A DNA stretch of 7,454 bases from Chthoniobacter sp. (GTDB lineage: Bacteria > Verrucomicrobiota > Verrucomicrobiia > Chthoniobacterales > Chthoniobacteraceae), in assembly GCA_025352865.1 (NCBI GenBank), contig JANXSB010000250.1, forward strand, positions 1-7,454, given 5' to 3'. Positions 1 to 7,300 of the stretch are shown piece by piece. The position numbers were made by a program, and so were the translations under genes. The notes beneath the pieces were generated by a model. That model did not search any database. It was not told the DNA's origin and worked only from the letters and a program-made list of their open reading frames with translations. The number at the start of each line of letters is the position of its first letter. Position 1 is the stretch's first letter.

Positions 1-2238
1 CAACACCCCGGTCGGGCACTGCTGCACGCACGCGGAGCAGCGCACGCACTCGGGGTCTTCCATCGGCATTCCCTTGTTGGCGAAGTTCATCACGTCGATG
101 CCTTGGTGGCAGACCGAGGTGCAGACATTGCAGGAGATGCACTTCTTTTTCTCCGCAAAAATCCGGTAGCGCGAGAAGCGCGCGTAGATGTGCATGAGTG
201 CGGCGAGCGGACACGCGAAGCGGCACCACACCCGCCCGCTGAACCAGAAATACGCGGCCACGCCCATCACGCCCGCGAGCCAGAGATCGACGAGGTAGGC
301 GTAGTTGAAAATGGGCCAGCCGTTCATCAGGCCGTAGTAGATGCCATTGAACCAGCCGAGCCCGGCCCACGCCATGATGCGCAGGAGCAGGAGGAAAAAG
401 GCGACGCCGAGGATGACCTGCCCGGCCATGTTCCAGCGGTTGGCGCGCGGGCCGTGTGGCATTTTCTCGCGATGCGTGTCGCCGAGCGTCTCCGCGAGTG
501 CGCCGCAGGAGCAGATCCATCCGCAGTACGCGCCCTTGCCCCAGCGCCAGACGATGAGCGGGATGATGACGAAAGTCTGCACTAGCCCGAGCACGAGCCA
601 GCCGGTGGTGGGGTGGTCGTTGAAGAGGTTCCAGATGAAGAGCGGCCACGCGAGGACGAAGCCGAACGCGCGCCAGTATTCGCGGTCGGGGCTGTAGCTG
701 GGGATGGGGAAGAACTGGTCGGCGAAGGCGCGGCCAAAGCCGTGGTCGAAGACGCCGTTCGCGCCCATCCACGGGAGCAGGATGTAGGGCAGGAGAAAAA
801 GCGGGAGGAGTTGAAACGCCATGAGTGAAAACGTCTGCGCAGTGACGTACGGCGTGCGCCGCCGCATGATCCGCCGCGCGCCGAAGACGACGATGAGCGT
901 GCAGTACGCGAGCGAGTAGTAAAAGCTCGGCTGCTTCGCGGCGAGGGTGATGGAGCCGAGTAGCGTTTTTGGATCGCGCGCCGCCGCGCCGATGGAGCCG
1001 AGCGCGCTGGAGATCATGTCTGGCAGATGCTCGCCGAGTTCCGCGAGCGGGCCTTTGTGCGCTTTCCAGTGGTAAAGCCAGACGCAGAAGATGGCGAAGA
1101 GGATGAAGCTGATCCACGTCTTCGGCGTCCACTCGCCGCGGATGGTGAGGCCGCTGCGGTGGAAGAAATCCAGCGGGGCTTCGCGGCCGAGCATGGTGAA
1201 GACGATGTCGTTCGGCAGCGCCACGTCTTTGCCATCGGCATCGCGCAGCGCGGCGGTGTCGGCGGTGATGCGCGCGACCTGCGAGCCGAGCAGGAGTTTC
1301 ACCGAACCGGTCGGCGTGGCGCGCTGCATGGCGGTGGTCAGCGCGGTGGTCACGCGCTCGCTCGTGGGGTGCTCGATCTGCACGGGCGTGTCGGCGTTTG
1401 CAGCGAGCGCGTGCAGCTTCTCGATGTTCTCCGGCTTGGGGCGCGCGAACTCCTTTTTCCGATAGCTCAGCGTGACCTGCGCGCCGCACGCGCCGAGCGC
1501 GATGGCCGTCTCCAGCGCGCTGTCGCCGCCGCCCACGACGAGCACGTTTTTGCCCGCGTAATCCTTCGGATCGTGCAGCCGGTTATAGACCTTGCCGAGT
1601 TCCTCGCCGGGCACGCCGAGCTTGCGGTGATTGCCGCTGCGCCCGATCGCCACGATGACCCGCCGCGCCTTTGCCACGGCTGCTTCCGCGCCATGCAGCA
1701 ACAGCGTGTCGCCCTCGCGCACGACCCGCTCGATGCGCGCCGCGGTGACCTCAATGCCCGCCGCGCGCCGCTGCGCTTCCATCTCGTCGAGCAGCGCCTC
1801 TTTCACGTCGGTTGTGAACTGCAAACCGCCGCCCAGCTTCATCTCCGTCGGGTAGGTGTAGATCGGTTTGGCCTTCGGGAAATTCGCGACCGTGGAGAAG
1901 ACCTGCGACGCCTCGAAGACCGCGAACGTCAGCCCCGCGCGCTTCGCCTCGATCGCCGCCGAAATCCCCGCCACCCCTCCGCCGATGATGACGACATCGA
2001 GCACATCCGCCGCGCGCTTTTCACGGCCCAGTTCCGCCGCAATCTCCCGCACGGCGCGCGCGCCGGAGTCCGAGGAAAACTTGAGCAGCGGCACGCCCGT
2101 GAGATCGCCGACGATGCGCACGCCCGGCAGATTCGTCCGCCCGTGCTCGTCGCAGGCGGGCAGTTTCTCGACAGTCCCGGCGGGCCAGCAGGTGTGCAGC
2201 CAATGGGTGTAGCGGGCGACGAGCGAGGGCATGGGCAT
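1..2238 (-). CDS. Membrane FAD/NAD(P)-dependent oxidoreductase fused to NapH/NosR-like 4Fe-4S protein (3' end cut off)
   Basis: An open frame of 746 codons runs off the left edge without a stop. The start is ATG at 2238 (a second ATG lies two codons in); an in-frame TAG directly precedes it, so no earlier start is possible. Residues 35-63 hold a TNLPGVRIVGD motif like the C-terminal FAD motif of thioredoxin-reductase-type flavoproteins. A Rossmann FAD motif (GGGVAG, 86-91) and an NAD(P) motif (VVGGGDSALE, 234-243) follow. About seven membrane segments come next (near 373-390, 438-455, 471-489, 524-539, 546-564, 606-625, 646-665). Cys motifs YCGWICSCG (571-579) and WCRFACP (671-677) resemble NapH/NosR/CcoG. 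Two ferredoxin motifs follow: C700/703/706/710 and C731/734/737/741. Inferred role: electrons pass from NAD(P)H via FAD to iron-sulfur centres at the inner membrane. The flavin domain lacks the CxxC disulfide of true thioredoxin reductases and is closer to YpdA-like reductases. The electron acceptor is unknown. Confidence 0.88.
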   Translation of the reverse strand, partial: MPMPSLVARYTHWLHTCWPAGTVEKLPACDEHGRTNLPGVRIVGDLTGVPLLKFSSDSGARAVREIAAELGREKRAADVLDVVIIGGGVAGISAAIEAKRAGLTFAVFEASQVFSTVANFPKAKPIYTYPTEMKLGGGLQFTTDVKEALLDEMEAQRRAAGIEVTAARIERVVREGDTLLLHGAEAAVAKARRVIVAIGRSGNHRKLGVPGEELGKVYNRLHDPKDYAGKNVLVVGGGDSALETAIALGACGAQVTLSYRKKEFARPKPENIEKLHALAANADTPVQIEHPTSERVTTALTTAMQRATPTGSVKLLLGSQVARITADTAALRDADGKDVALPNDIVFTMLGREAPLDFFHRSGLTIRGEWTPKTWISFILFAIFCVWLYHWKAHKGPLAELGEHLPDMISSALGSIGAAARDPKTLLGSITLAAKQPSFYYSLAYCTLIVVFGARRIMRRRTPYVTAQTFSLMAFQLLPLFLLPYILLPWMGANGVFDHGFGRAFADQFFPIPSYSPDREYWRAFGFVLAWPLFIWNLFNDHPTTGWLVLGLVQTFVIIPLIVWRWGKGAYCGWICSCGALAETLGDTHREKMPHGPRANRWNMAGQVILGVAFFLLLLRIMAWAGLGWFNGIYYGLMNGWPIFNYAYLVDLWLAGVMGVAAYFWFSGRVWCRFACPLAALMHIYARFSRYRIFAEKKKCISCNVCTSVCHQGIDVMNFANKGMPMEDPECVRCSACVQQCPTGVL

Positions 2239-2562
2239 CTAACGGGCGGCCGCGAGCGCGATGCAAACTCCCGCAACGGCTGCAAGAAGCGCGACCAAAG
2301 CCCAGACCCGCGCAGCCGTCCATCGCGAACGCGGCCTGCTGACTGCCGCGCCGGCGAGAATCCTGGCCCGCAAATCGGCGGGAATCTCCATGGCGCGCAG
2401 ATGTCCCGCGACCGCCTGATCGAAGGCCTGCTGCTCCGTCAGCCATTGCGCGAGCGCGGGATCGTTCTTCGCGGCTTCGATGGCGGCCGCAAAAAGCGGA
2501 TCGTCCGCGTCCTTTCCGCCGGGGCGATACGCGCTGAAAAGGAGCCGCGCCTCGTCGCTCAT
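2239..2562 (-). CDS. Small single-span membrane protein, probable anti-sigma factor
   Basis: A 107-residue protein with a charged, mostly helical N-terminal part and one strong hydrophobic segment near residues 84-105, ending AAAR. Residues 43-70 (EQQAFDQAVAGHLRAMEIPADLRARILAG) resemble the segment before the membrane helix in many short anti-sigma proteins. No zinc-binding HxxxCxxC motif is present; the only Cys is residue 100, inside the membrane helix. Its start overlaps the sigma-factor stop by ATGA, and a good Shine-Dalgarno (AAAGGAG, plus-strand 2567-2573) lies four bases before the ATG. Its stop directly abuts the next gene's start. The anti-sigma role is inferred from this position and the membrane anchor: it would hold the sigma factor at the membrane through its cytoplasmic N-terminal part. 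It could instead be an unrelated membrane subunit of the oxidoreductase. Confidence 0.72.
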   Translation of the reverse strand: MSDEARLLFSAYRPGGKDADDPLFAAAIEAAKNDPALAQWLTEQQAFDQAVAGHLRAMEIPADLRARILAGAAVSRPRSRWTAARVWALVALLAAVAGVCIALAAAR

Positions 2563-3128
2563 GCGGCTCCTTTCCCGGTCGCGCGCATCGGTATGATTTT
2601 TCCGTCGGCGTCCGCTTTCGCATCGAGCAGCAGTTGCCGGAGCTGCGCCTTCCCGCGCGCGAGCCGCGACATCACGGTGCCGATGGGGATGTCGAGGGTG
2701 TCGGCGATTTCCTGATACGAATGCTCTTCGAGATAGAAGAGCGAAAGCGGCGCGCGGAAGACCTCATCCACCCGCGCCAGCGCGGCGACGACGGTGGTGC
2801 CGTCGATGTCATTGAAGATCGACGGCGCGACGCCCGGCATCTCGTGCGAGACGCCGTCGAGTTCGATGTGCGGGAATTTTGCGCTGTGGCGGTAGGTGTT
2901 CAAGTATTCGCGGTAAAGCGTGGTGAAGAGCCACGCTTTGACCTTCGCGAGATCGCGGAGCTGGTGGCCCTTGGCGGCCCAAAGATAGAAGGTCTGCTGC
3001 GTGAGATCGGCGGCATCGCTCCCGTTTTTCGCTAGCGAAAGCGCGAAGCGAAAAAGCGCGGTGTAATGCCGATCCACGAGATCGTTGAAATCAATCGGGC
3101 GCACTGCGGATGGGAGATTTTCGCTCAT
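2559..3128 (-). CDS. ECF-type RNA polymerase sigma factor (sigma-70 family)
   Basis: 189 residues, the usual size for an extracytoplasmic-function sigma factor. Region 2 spans about residues 14-80: FNDLVDRHYTALFRFAL, then the DAADLTQQTFYLWAAK core-binding helix, then VKAWLFTTLYREYLNTYR, which contacts and melts the -10 element. A linker follows (about 81-117). Region 4 spans about 118-168 and includes the helix-turn-helix SYQEIADTLDIPIGTVMSRLARGKAQL that reads the -35 element. Regions 1 and 3 are absent, as is normal for this class. The ATG at 3128 has no clear Shine-Dalgarno; a small inverted repeat (GGGATATTCCC, 3129-3139) sits directly before it. It is the first gene of a three-gene unit with a putative anti-sigma factor and a membrane oxidoreductase, so regulation of that unit, perhaps including itself, is plausible. 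Divergent from rplM. A weak promoter match on the minus strand (TCGACA, 17 bases, TGTGCT; plus-strand 3151-3179) is too poor to list separately. Confidence 0.93.
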   Translation of the reverse strand: MSENLPSAVRPIDFNDLVDRHYTALFRFALSLAKNGSDAADLTQQTFYLWAAKGHQLRDLAKVKAWLFTTLYREYLNTYRHSAKFPHIELDGVSHEMPGVAPSIFNDIDGTTVVAALARVDEVFRAPLSLFYLEEHSYQEIADTLDIPIGTVMSRLARGKAQLRQLLLDAKADADGKIIPMRATGKGAA

Positions 3129-3240
3129 GGGATATTCCCGTGGAGCTTACAGCACAGCGGAAACGCGGGCGGCTGTCGAGCCGCACGGATACTTGCACCG
3201 CGGGCGATCCGGCGGATGCGCGGAGCGGCGAATAAATCCG

Positions 3241-3269
3241 TTGACACCCCCGGACGGGCTGCCTACTTT
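3241..3269 (+). promoter_or_regulatory. Sigma-70-type promoter of rplM-rpsI
   Basis: A perfect -35 box TTGACA (3241-3246), an optimal 17-base spacer and a -10 box TACTTT (3264-3269) precede rplM. Transcription would start near 3276, leaving a leader of about 30 bases. It is the strongest promoter match in the window and fits the high constitutive expression expected of ribosomal protein genes. Confidence 0.8.
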
Positions 3270-3304
3270 CCGGCCCCTTTTCCAAAACGGGGAACCGCAT
3301 ATCC

Positions 3305-3739
3305 ATGAAGACATTTTCTGCCAAAGCCAACGAAGTCAACCGCCAGTGGTGGGTCATCGATGCCGCCGATCAGGTGCTCGGTCGCGTCGCCGTCAAAGCC
3401 GCCACGCTCCTGCGCGGCAAGGAAAAGGCGATCTACACGCCGCACTGCGACACGGGGGATTTCGTCATCGTCATCAATGCGTCGAAAGTGCGCGTGACCG
3501 GCAAAAAGGAAACCGATAAGAGCTACATGAGCTTCTCGGGCTTCGTCGGCGGCCACAAAAGCGAGAGCGTGAAAGCGCGCCGCGCCCGCCGTCCCGAACT
3601 CCTCGTCGAGCACGCGGTCAAAGGGATGATCCCGCACAACAAGCTGGGCCGCGCGGTTTATACGAAGCTCAAGGTGTATGCCGGGGCCGAGCATCCGCAC
3701 GCCGCACAGCAGCCGAAGGCGGTCACGGCGATCGTCTAG
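3305..3739 (+). CDS. rplM: 50S ribosomal protein L13
   Basis: 144 residues, the normal bacterial L13 length (about 142-150). L13 binds 23S rRNA early in large-subunit assembly. The family signature is clear: WWVIDAADQVLGRVA (15-29), the LLRGK segment with YTPHCDTGDFVIVINASKVRVTGKK (44-68), SFSGFVGGHK (76-85), the diagnostic VKGMIPHNKLGR (105-116), and LKVYAGAEHPHAAQQP (122-137). The chosen ATG gives the standard N-terminus; a weak GGGGA (3289-3293) lies 11 bases upstream. A strong promoter precedes it, and rpsI follows after 21 bases, the usual L13-S9 operon. Nothing in the protein is unusual. Confidence 0.98.
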   Translation: MKTFSAKANEVNRQWWVIDAADQVLGRVAVKAATLLRGKEKAIYTPHCDTGDFVIVINASKVRVTGKKETDKSYMSFSGFVGGHKSESVKARRARRPELLVEHAVKGMIPHNKLGRAVYTKLKVYAGAEHPHAAQQPKAVTAIV

Positions 3740-3760
3740 TTTTCAGTTTACCACCCCACT

Positions 3761-4150
3761 ATGTCTCAGGAATTCATCGCCACTGGCCGTCGCAAAGAAG
3801 CCGTCGCCCGCATCCGCATGTCGCCCGGCACCGGCAAGATCGAAGTCAATGGCCGCACGTTTGAGGACTACTTCAAGACCACCAACCTCCAGAACACGAT
3901 CCTCCACGCCTTTGAGATCGTGAAGGCGACGAACACCTACGACGTGAGCGTAAACGCGACCGGCGGCGGCATGAATGGCCAGGCCGGGGCGGTGCGGCTG
4001 GCGATTTCCAGGGCCTTGATCGAGGCGAACCCGGAACTCCGCGCCATTCTCAAGCCCGCCGGTCTGCTGACCCGCGATCCGCGCATGAAAGAGCGCAAAA
4101 AGCCCGGCCAGCCCGGTGCCCGCAAGCGCTTCCAGTTCAGCAAGCGCTAA
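3761..4150 (+). CDS. rpsI: 30S ribosomal protein S9
   Basis: 129 residues, the typical S9 length. S9 sits in the head of the small subunit and its C-terminal tail reaches the P-site tRNA. Hallmarks are the N-terminal ATGRRKEAVARIRM (7-20), GKIEVNGRTFEDYF (25-38), the glycine-rich GGGMNGQAGAVRLAISRAL (68-86), LLTRDPRMKERKKPGQPGARK (102-122) and the conserved basic end KRFQFSKR (122-129). No Shine-Dalgarno is seen in the 21 bases after the rplM stop (a pyrimidine- and A-rich stretch ending CCCCACT), so translation probably relies on coupling to rplM or on SD-independent initiation. Second gene of the rplM-rpsI operon; terminator-like hairpins follow. Confidence 0.98.
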   Translation: MSQEFIATGRRKEAVARIRMSPGTGKIEVNGRTFEDYFKTTNLQNTILHAFEIVKATNTYDVSVNATGGGMNGQAGAVRLAISRALIEANPELRAILKPAGLLTRDPRMKERKKPGQPGARKRFQFSKR

Positions 4151-4160
4151 GAATTTCCGC

Positions 4161-4177
4161 GAAAGCGATCCGCTTTC
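4161..4177 (+). other. Perfect short hairpin just after rpsI
   Basis: GAAAGCG (4161-4167), a three-base loop ATC, and CGCTTTC (4171-4177) form a perfect 7-bp stem starting 11 bases after the rpsI stop. It lacks a U-tract, so it is not an intrinsic terminator alone. It may stabilise the 3' end of the rplM-rpsI mRNA or act with the larger hairpin downstream. Confidence 0.55.
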
Positions 4178-4186
4178 CTCCTCGAG

Positions 4187-4235
4187 ACCCGCGCTACGCG
4201 ACCCCCAAATTCGCGCGCAGCGCGGGTTTTCTTTT
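4187..4235 (+). terminator. Rho-independent terminator of the rplM-rpsI operon
   Basis: ACCCGCGCT (4187-4195) pairs perfectly with AGCGCGGGT (4219-4227). After one A-C mismatch the stem continues with CGCG/CGCG (4197-4200 with 4214-4217), enclosing an A/C-rich loop. The stem runs straight into TTTTCTTTT (4227-4235). GC-rich stem plus U-tract is the classical intrinsic terminator form, and it lies 37 bases after the rpsI stop. It separates the ribosomal operon from the secreted-protein gene. Confidence 0.85.
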
Positions 4236-4393
4236 GCCGTGTGGCAACCGCTGTTGGAGCCCTCCGACGGGGAATAAACTTTTTTCTAATCTCGCAAAAT
4301 GTCGGTGGCGCGGAGGGAAAGCCGGGGCTAGCCTGCGCCGACAATTTCCCCCACGCGCCCTCTGTCCGCGGGCGGTAAATTCGATTTTCCACA
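4236..4393 (+). promoter_or_regulatory. Intergenic leader of the PATR-protein gene; promoter not clearly identified
   Basis: This 158-base gap must hold the promoter of the next gene if the preceding terminator is efficient. The AT-rich part around 4271-4290 (GGAATAAACTTTTTTCTAAT) is the likeliest core promoter region. One poor match is TTGGAG (4254-4259), a 15-base spacer and TAAACT (4275-4280). Downstream, TGTCGG (4300-4305) can pair with CCGACA (4338-4343) and CGC (4309-4311) with GCG (4335-4337), with the palindrome GGCTAGCC (4326-4333) inside: a possible 5' leader fold. No Shine-Dalgarno is seen before the ATG at 4394. Confidence 0.35.
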
Positions 4394-7300
4394 ATGAAAT
4401 TGGCCAACCCTTCCAGACTGCACGCCGGGTCGCGCAAAGTTTTGGCTGTTTCCATAGCCACCATGATGTTCGCCGGGAGCGTGCTCGGGGCGAGTGTCAT
4501 CTGGAATGGGGTGCCCGTGACCCTCACCTCCGCAGACGGCGGTGACGACGTGACACTCGAATCCAGCACCATCGTCACGCTCGGGGCACCCGGGACCACT
4601 GTTTCGGAAAATTCCATTTACAATAACAGCCTCGCGCTGCCCGGAGTCACGACCCTCACGATCAACAGCGCCGATGCCACGAGCCGCACGCTCGTCTCGG
4701 CGGTCACTCTGATTGCTGGTGCCAGCGGGCAAAGTCTGGTCATCAACGGCAGTGCGAATTTTCGCACGGGGCTGCTGGGCGACGGCGGCTTTACAAACGT
4801 GGAACTGGTCAAAAACGGCGGCGCTGGCGAACTGATCATTGATGGAATTGACAACGACCTCGACGGCGCGCTTCTGCGAGTGGTGAGCGGCACGATCTCG
4901 GTCGAGGGCGGCGGTGGCACCGCCAACCCCATTTCGACACTAGCGCAAGCCATCCGTATCGACGGGGATCTTGGCAAACTTCGCCTCGGCACTCCGAATG
5001 GGTCGTCCACCACCTTCAATAACTCCATTCTCGTCAACTATTCCGGCACTCTCGAACACACCTCGGTCAGCAATGACGTGCTGACTGGGTTCGTGAACAT
5101 CGACAACGCGAAAACGCTCACCGCCAACATTGCCGCCGGATCGCTCACGGTCTCCGGCGAAGTGAAAGGCGGCGGTCTGACCAAGACGGGAGGCGGCACC
5201 CTGACCCTCGCGGGTTTGGGCAGCTACACCGGCATTACGACGGTCAGCGGTGGCACCCTGCAATTTGCCACGCCAGGCTCGCTTTACGGCGGCGCGACGG
5301 CTAGCTGGACTCCGGCAAATATCATTGTCGCCAGCGGGGCTGCGCTGGCGGTCAATATCGGTGGCGCGAATGACTTTACTCCGGCCAGTGTGAGCACCTT
5401 GCTTTCCCAGCTTTCCGCAGTTTCCAACAATGGGTTGAAAGCCGGCTCCAGTTTCGCCTTTGACACTACCAATGCGACCGGGGCAGTTACTTATTCCTCC
5501 GTGATCGCCAACTCCACTGGCACGGGGAGCGGAGCAGTTGGCATTGTCAAACTCGGCCCTGGCACATTGAGCCTGACCGGCGTGAATACCTACACCGGCG
5601 GAACCACGGTAAACAATGGGACACTGCTTCTGAACGGTGCCAATACCGGAACGGGTGTTATTCGGGGCAACGTGACCATCAACCAGGGAGCCACACTCCA
5701 ACTGGCCAGCCCGAATGCCCTCGGTTACACCGCCGGGGTAAAGGTGGATACGGTCAACATCAACGGCGGAACCCTCGACGACATCGCGAGCCTCGATCAG
5801 GGATTCAACCAAGTTTACAACCTGACGGGCGGCACCATGCAATCCAATGGCGGAGTCAGCAATCCCATCGCGGGCCAGTACTACGCCATGGGCAATGGCA
5901 CCGCGGTCAATACCTTCGCCAGCGCCACGACCTCGACGATCGCGGGCCGCCTCAATCTGCGGAACGATAACTCCCACACCAACGTGACCTTCACGGTCGA
6001 AGACGGTGCAGCCGCCACGGATTTGCTCCTCTCCGCTGCGATCACGGAAAGCCTTCCCGCCGTCGGCATCACCAAGGATGGGCCGGGGTTCATGAAAGTC
6101 ACGGGCACGAACAGTTACACCGGTGCCACGATAGTCAGCGGCGGCACCCTTTCTTTGACCGGCACCCTGGGAAACACGGCCGTCACCGTCAATGCCGGAA
6201 CCACCTTCGCCGCGCGGCCCGGCAGCGGCATTAGCTACGCCGGGACTAGTAACGTCGCCGGCACTTCCAGCCTGACCCTGCTCGGCGGCGCAGCCAGCGC
6301 GGCGGGCTTTACCATGGTGGACAACGCCATCGGAACCTTTCGCGTCGGCACCGGCGGTTTGGTGATCCAGACCGGCCTGGTCCTTCCGACCCTCACCTTT
6401 GAAATCGGCAGCGCCCTTGGCAGCATTGACCTGCTCGACCTTGGCACGATGGGTGGCAACGCCAGTATCGCTTTGGGCACCAAGGTCGGCTTTGCGGCAC
6501 TCTCCTCGGCGACCAGCCTGGTGCTGGGTAACTACACCTTCCTGACCACTGCCGCGAGCGGCCTCGGGCCGACGGTCCTGACCCTAGCCAACAGCACCAT
6601 TACCGTTGGCGCGAATACCTATAACCTCACCTTGGCGAACTCGACCGCGACGCAGGAAATCTTGACCATTTCTGCAATGGTCGTGAGCAATAACTCGGTG
6701 ATCGGAGCTGCCCCGGCGAGCCTCAGCTTTGGCCGGGTGCTGGCGACGGCGATTGGGAGCAAGACGCTCACCGTCAGCCGGGTCAGCGGAACTAGTAACA
6801 CCGGTGCCGCGGCAGCGGTTACCGGTGGCGCAGCGGGCGCGACGCTTAACGCCACCGCCTCCGGCAACGGCTTCATCACGGGGGCGCAAAGCTGGGTCAT
6901 CAATGTCGGTCTTACGACCAACGTGGGCGCGCATAGCGATACCGTTGTGATCACCAATACGGGTAACGACGGGTCGGGGGCCTCCTCCGGCGGCCCCGGC
7001 CAGGGCAGCGCCCAGACTCCCATTAACATCACGGTCGGTGGCAATGTTCTTGGTCTTCGTTCCGTGAATGCGACGTCGCTCTCTCTGAACCGGCAATTGG
7101 CGACGACGAACCTCAACAGCCTGACGAGAACCGTGACCTTTAACAGCAGCGGCACGCATGCGGACACGACGGACGTGACGGTGGACGGCAGCCTGGTGTT
7201 TAACGGCGGAAATAACGCACCGAATAAGAACATCACCGGCCAGAACGCGGTTCTCGCCGCGAGTGGAACCTTTTACAGCGCGCCGGTGGTGACCGGCGAA

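Noticed and set aside
103..828. Three overlapping plus-strand frames at the left edge
   Set aside because: They lie opposite the ferredoxin and membrane-helix part of the oxidoreductase, whose Cys motifs make the minus strand the coding one.
1027..2715. Long plus-strand open frame of 562 codons
   Set aside because: It lies opposite the oxidoreductase, the anti-sigma gene and part of the sigma gene, is very rich in Arg, Ala and His, and shows no recognisable motif. The minus strand encodes clear conserved domains, so this is an antisense shadow of GC-rich DNA.
3151..3179. Possible minus-strand promoter TCGACA-17-TGTGCT before the sigma gene
   Set aside because: The -10 part matches poorly and the sequence may use an ECF-type promoter instead, so it was not listed as a feature.
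3085..3519. Plus-strand frame overlapping the intergenic region and rplM
   Set aside because: It is out of frame with rplM and would span the rplM promoter; it has no motif.
4147..4732. Minus-strand frames between rpsI and the PATR gene
   Set aside because: They cross the terminator and the signal-peptide region antisense, with no recognisable domain or ribosome-binding site.
4940..5977. Minus-strand open frame of 345 codons inside the PATR gene
   Set aside because: It is antisense to a continuous frame with signal peptide and PATR repeats. Its composition is low-complexity and it has no motif.
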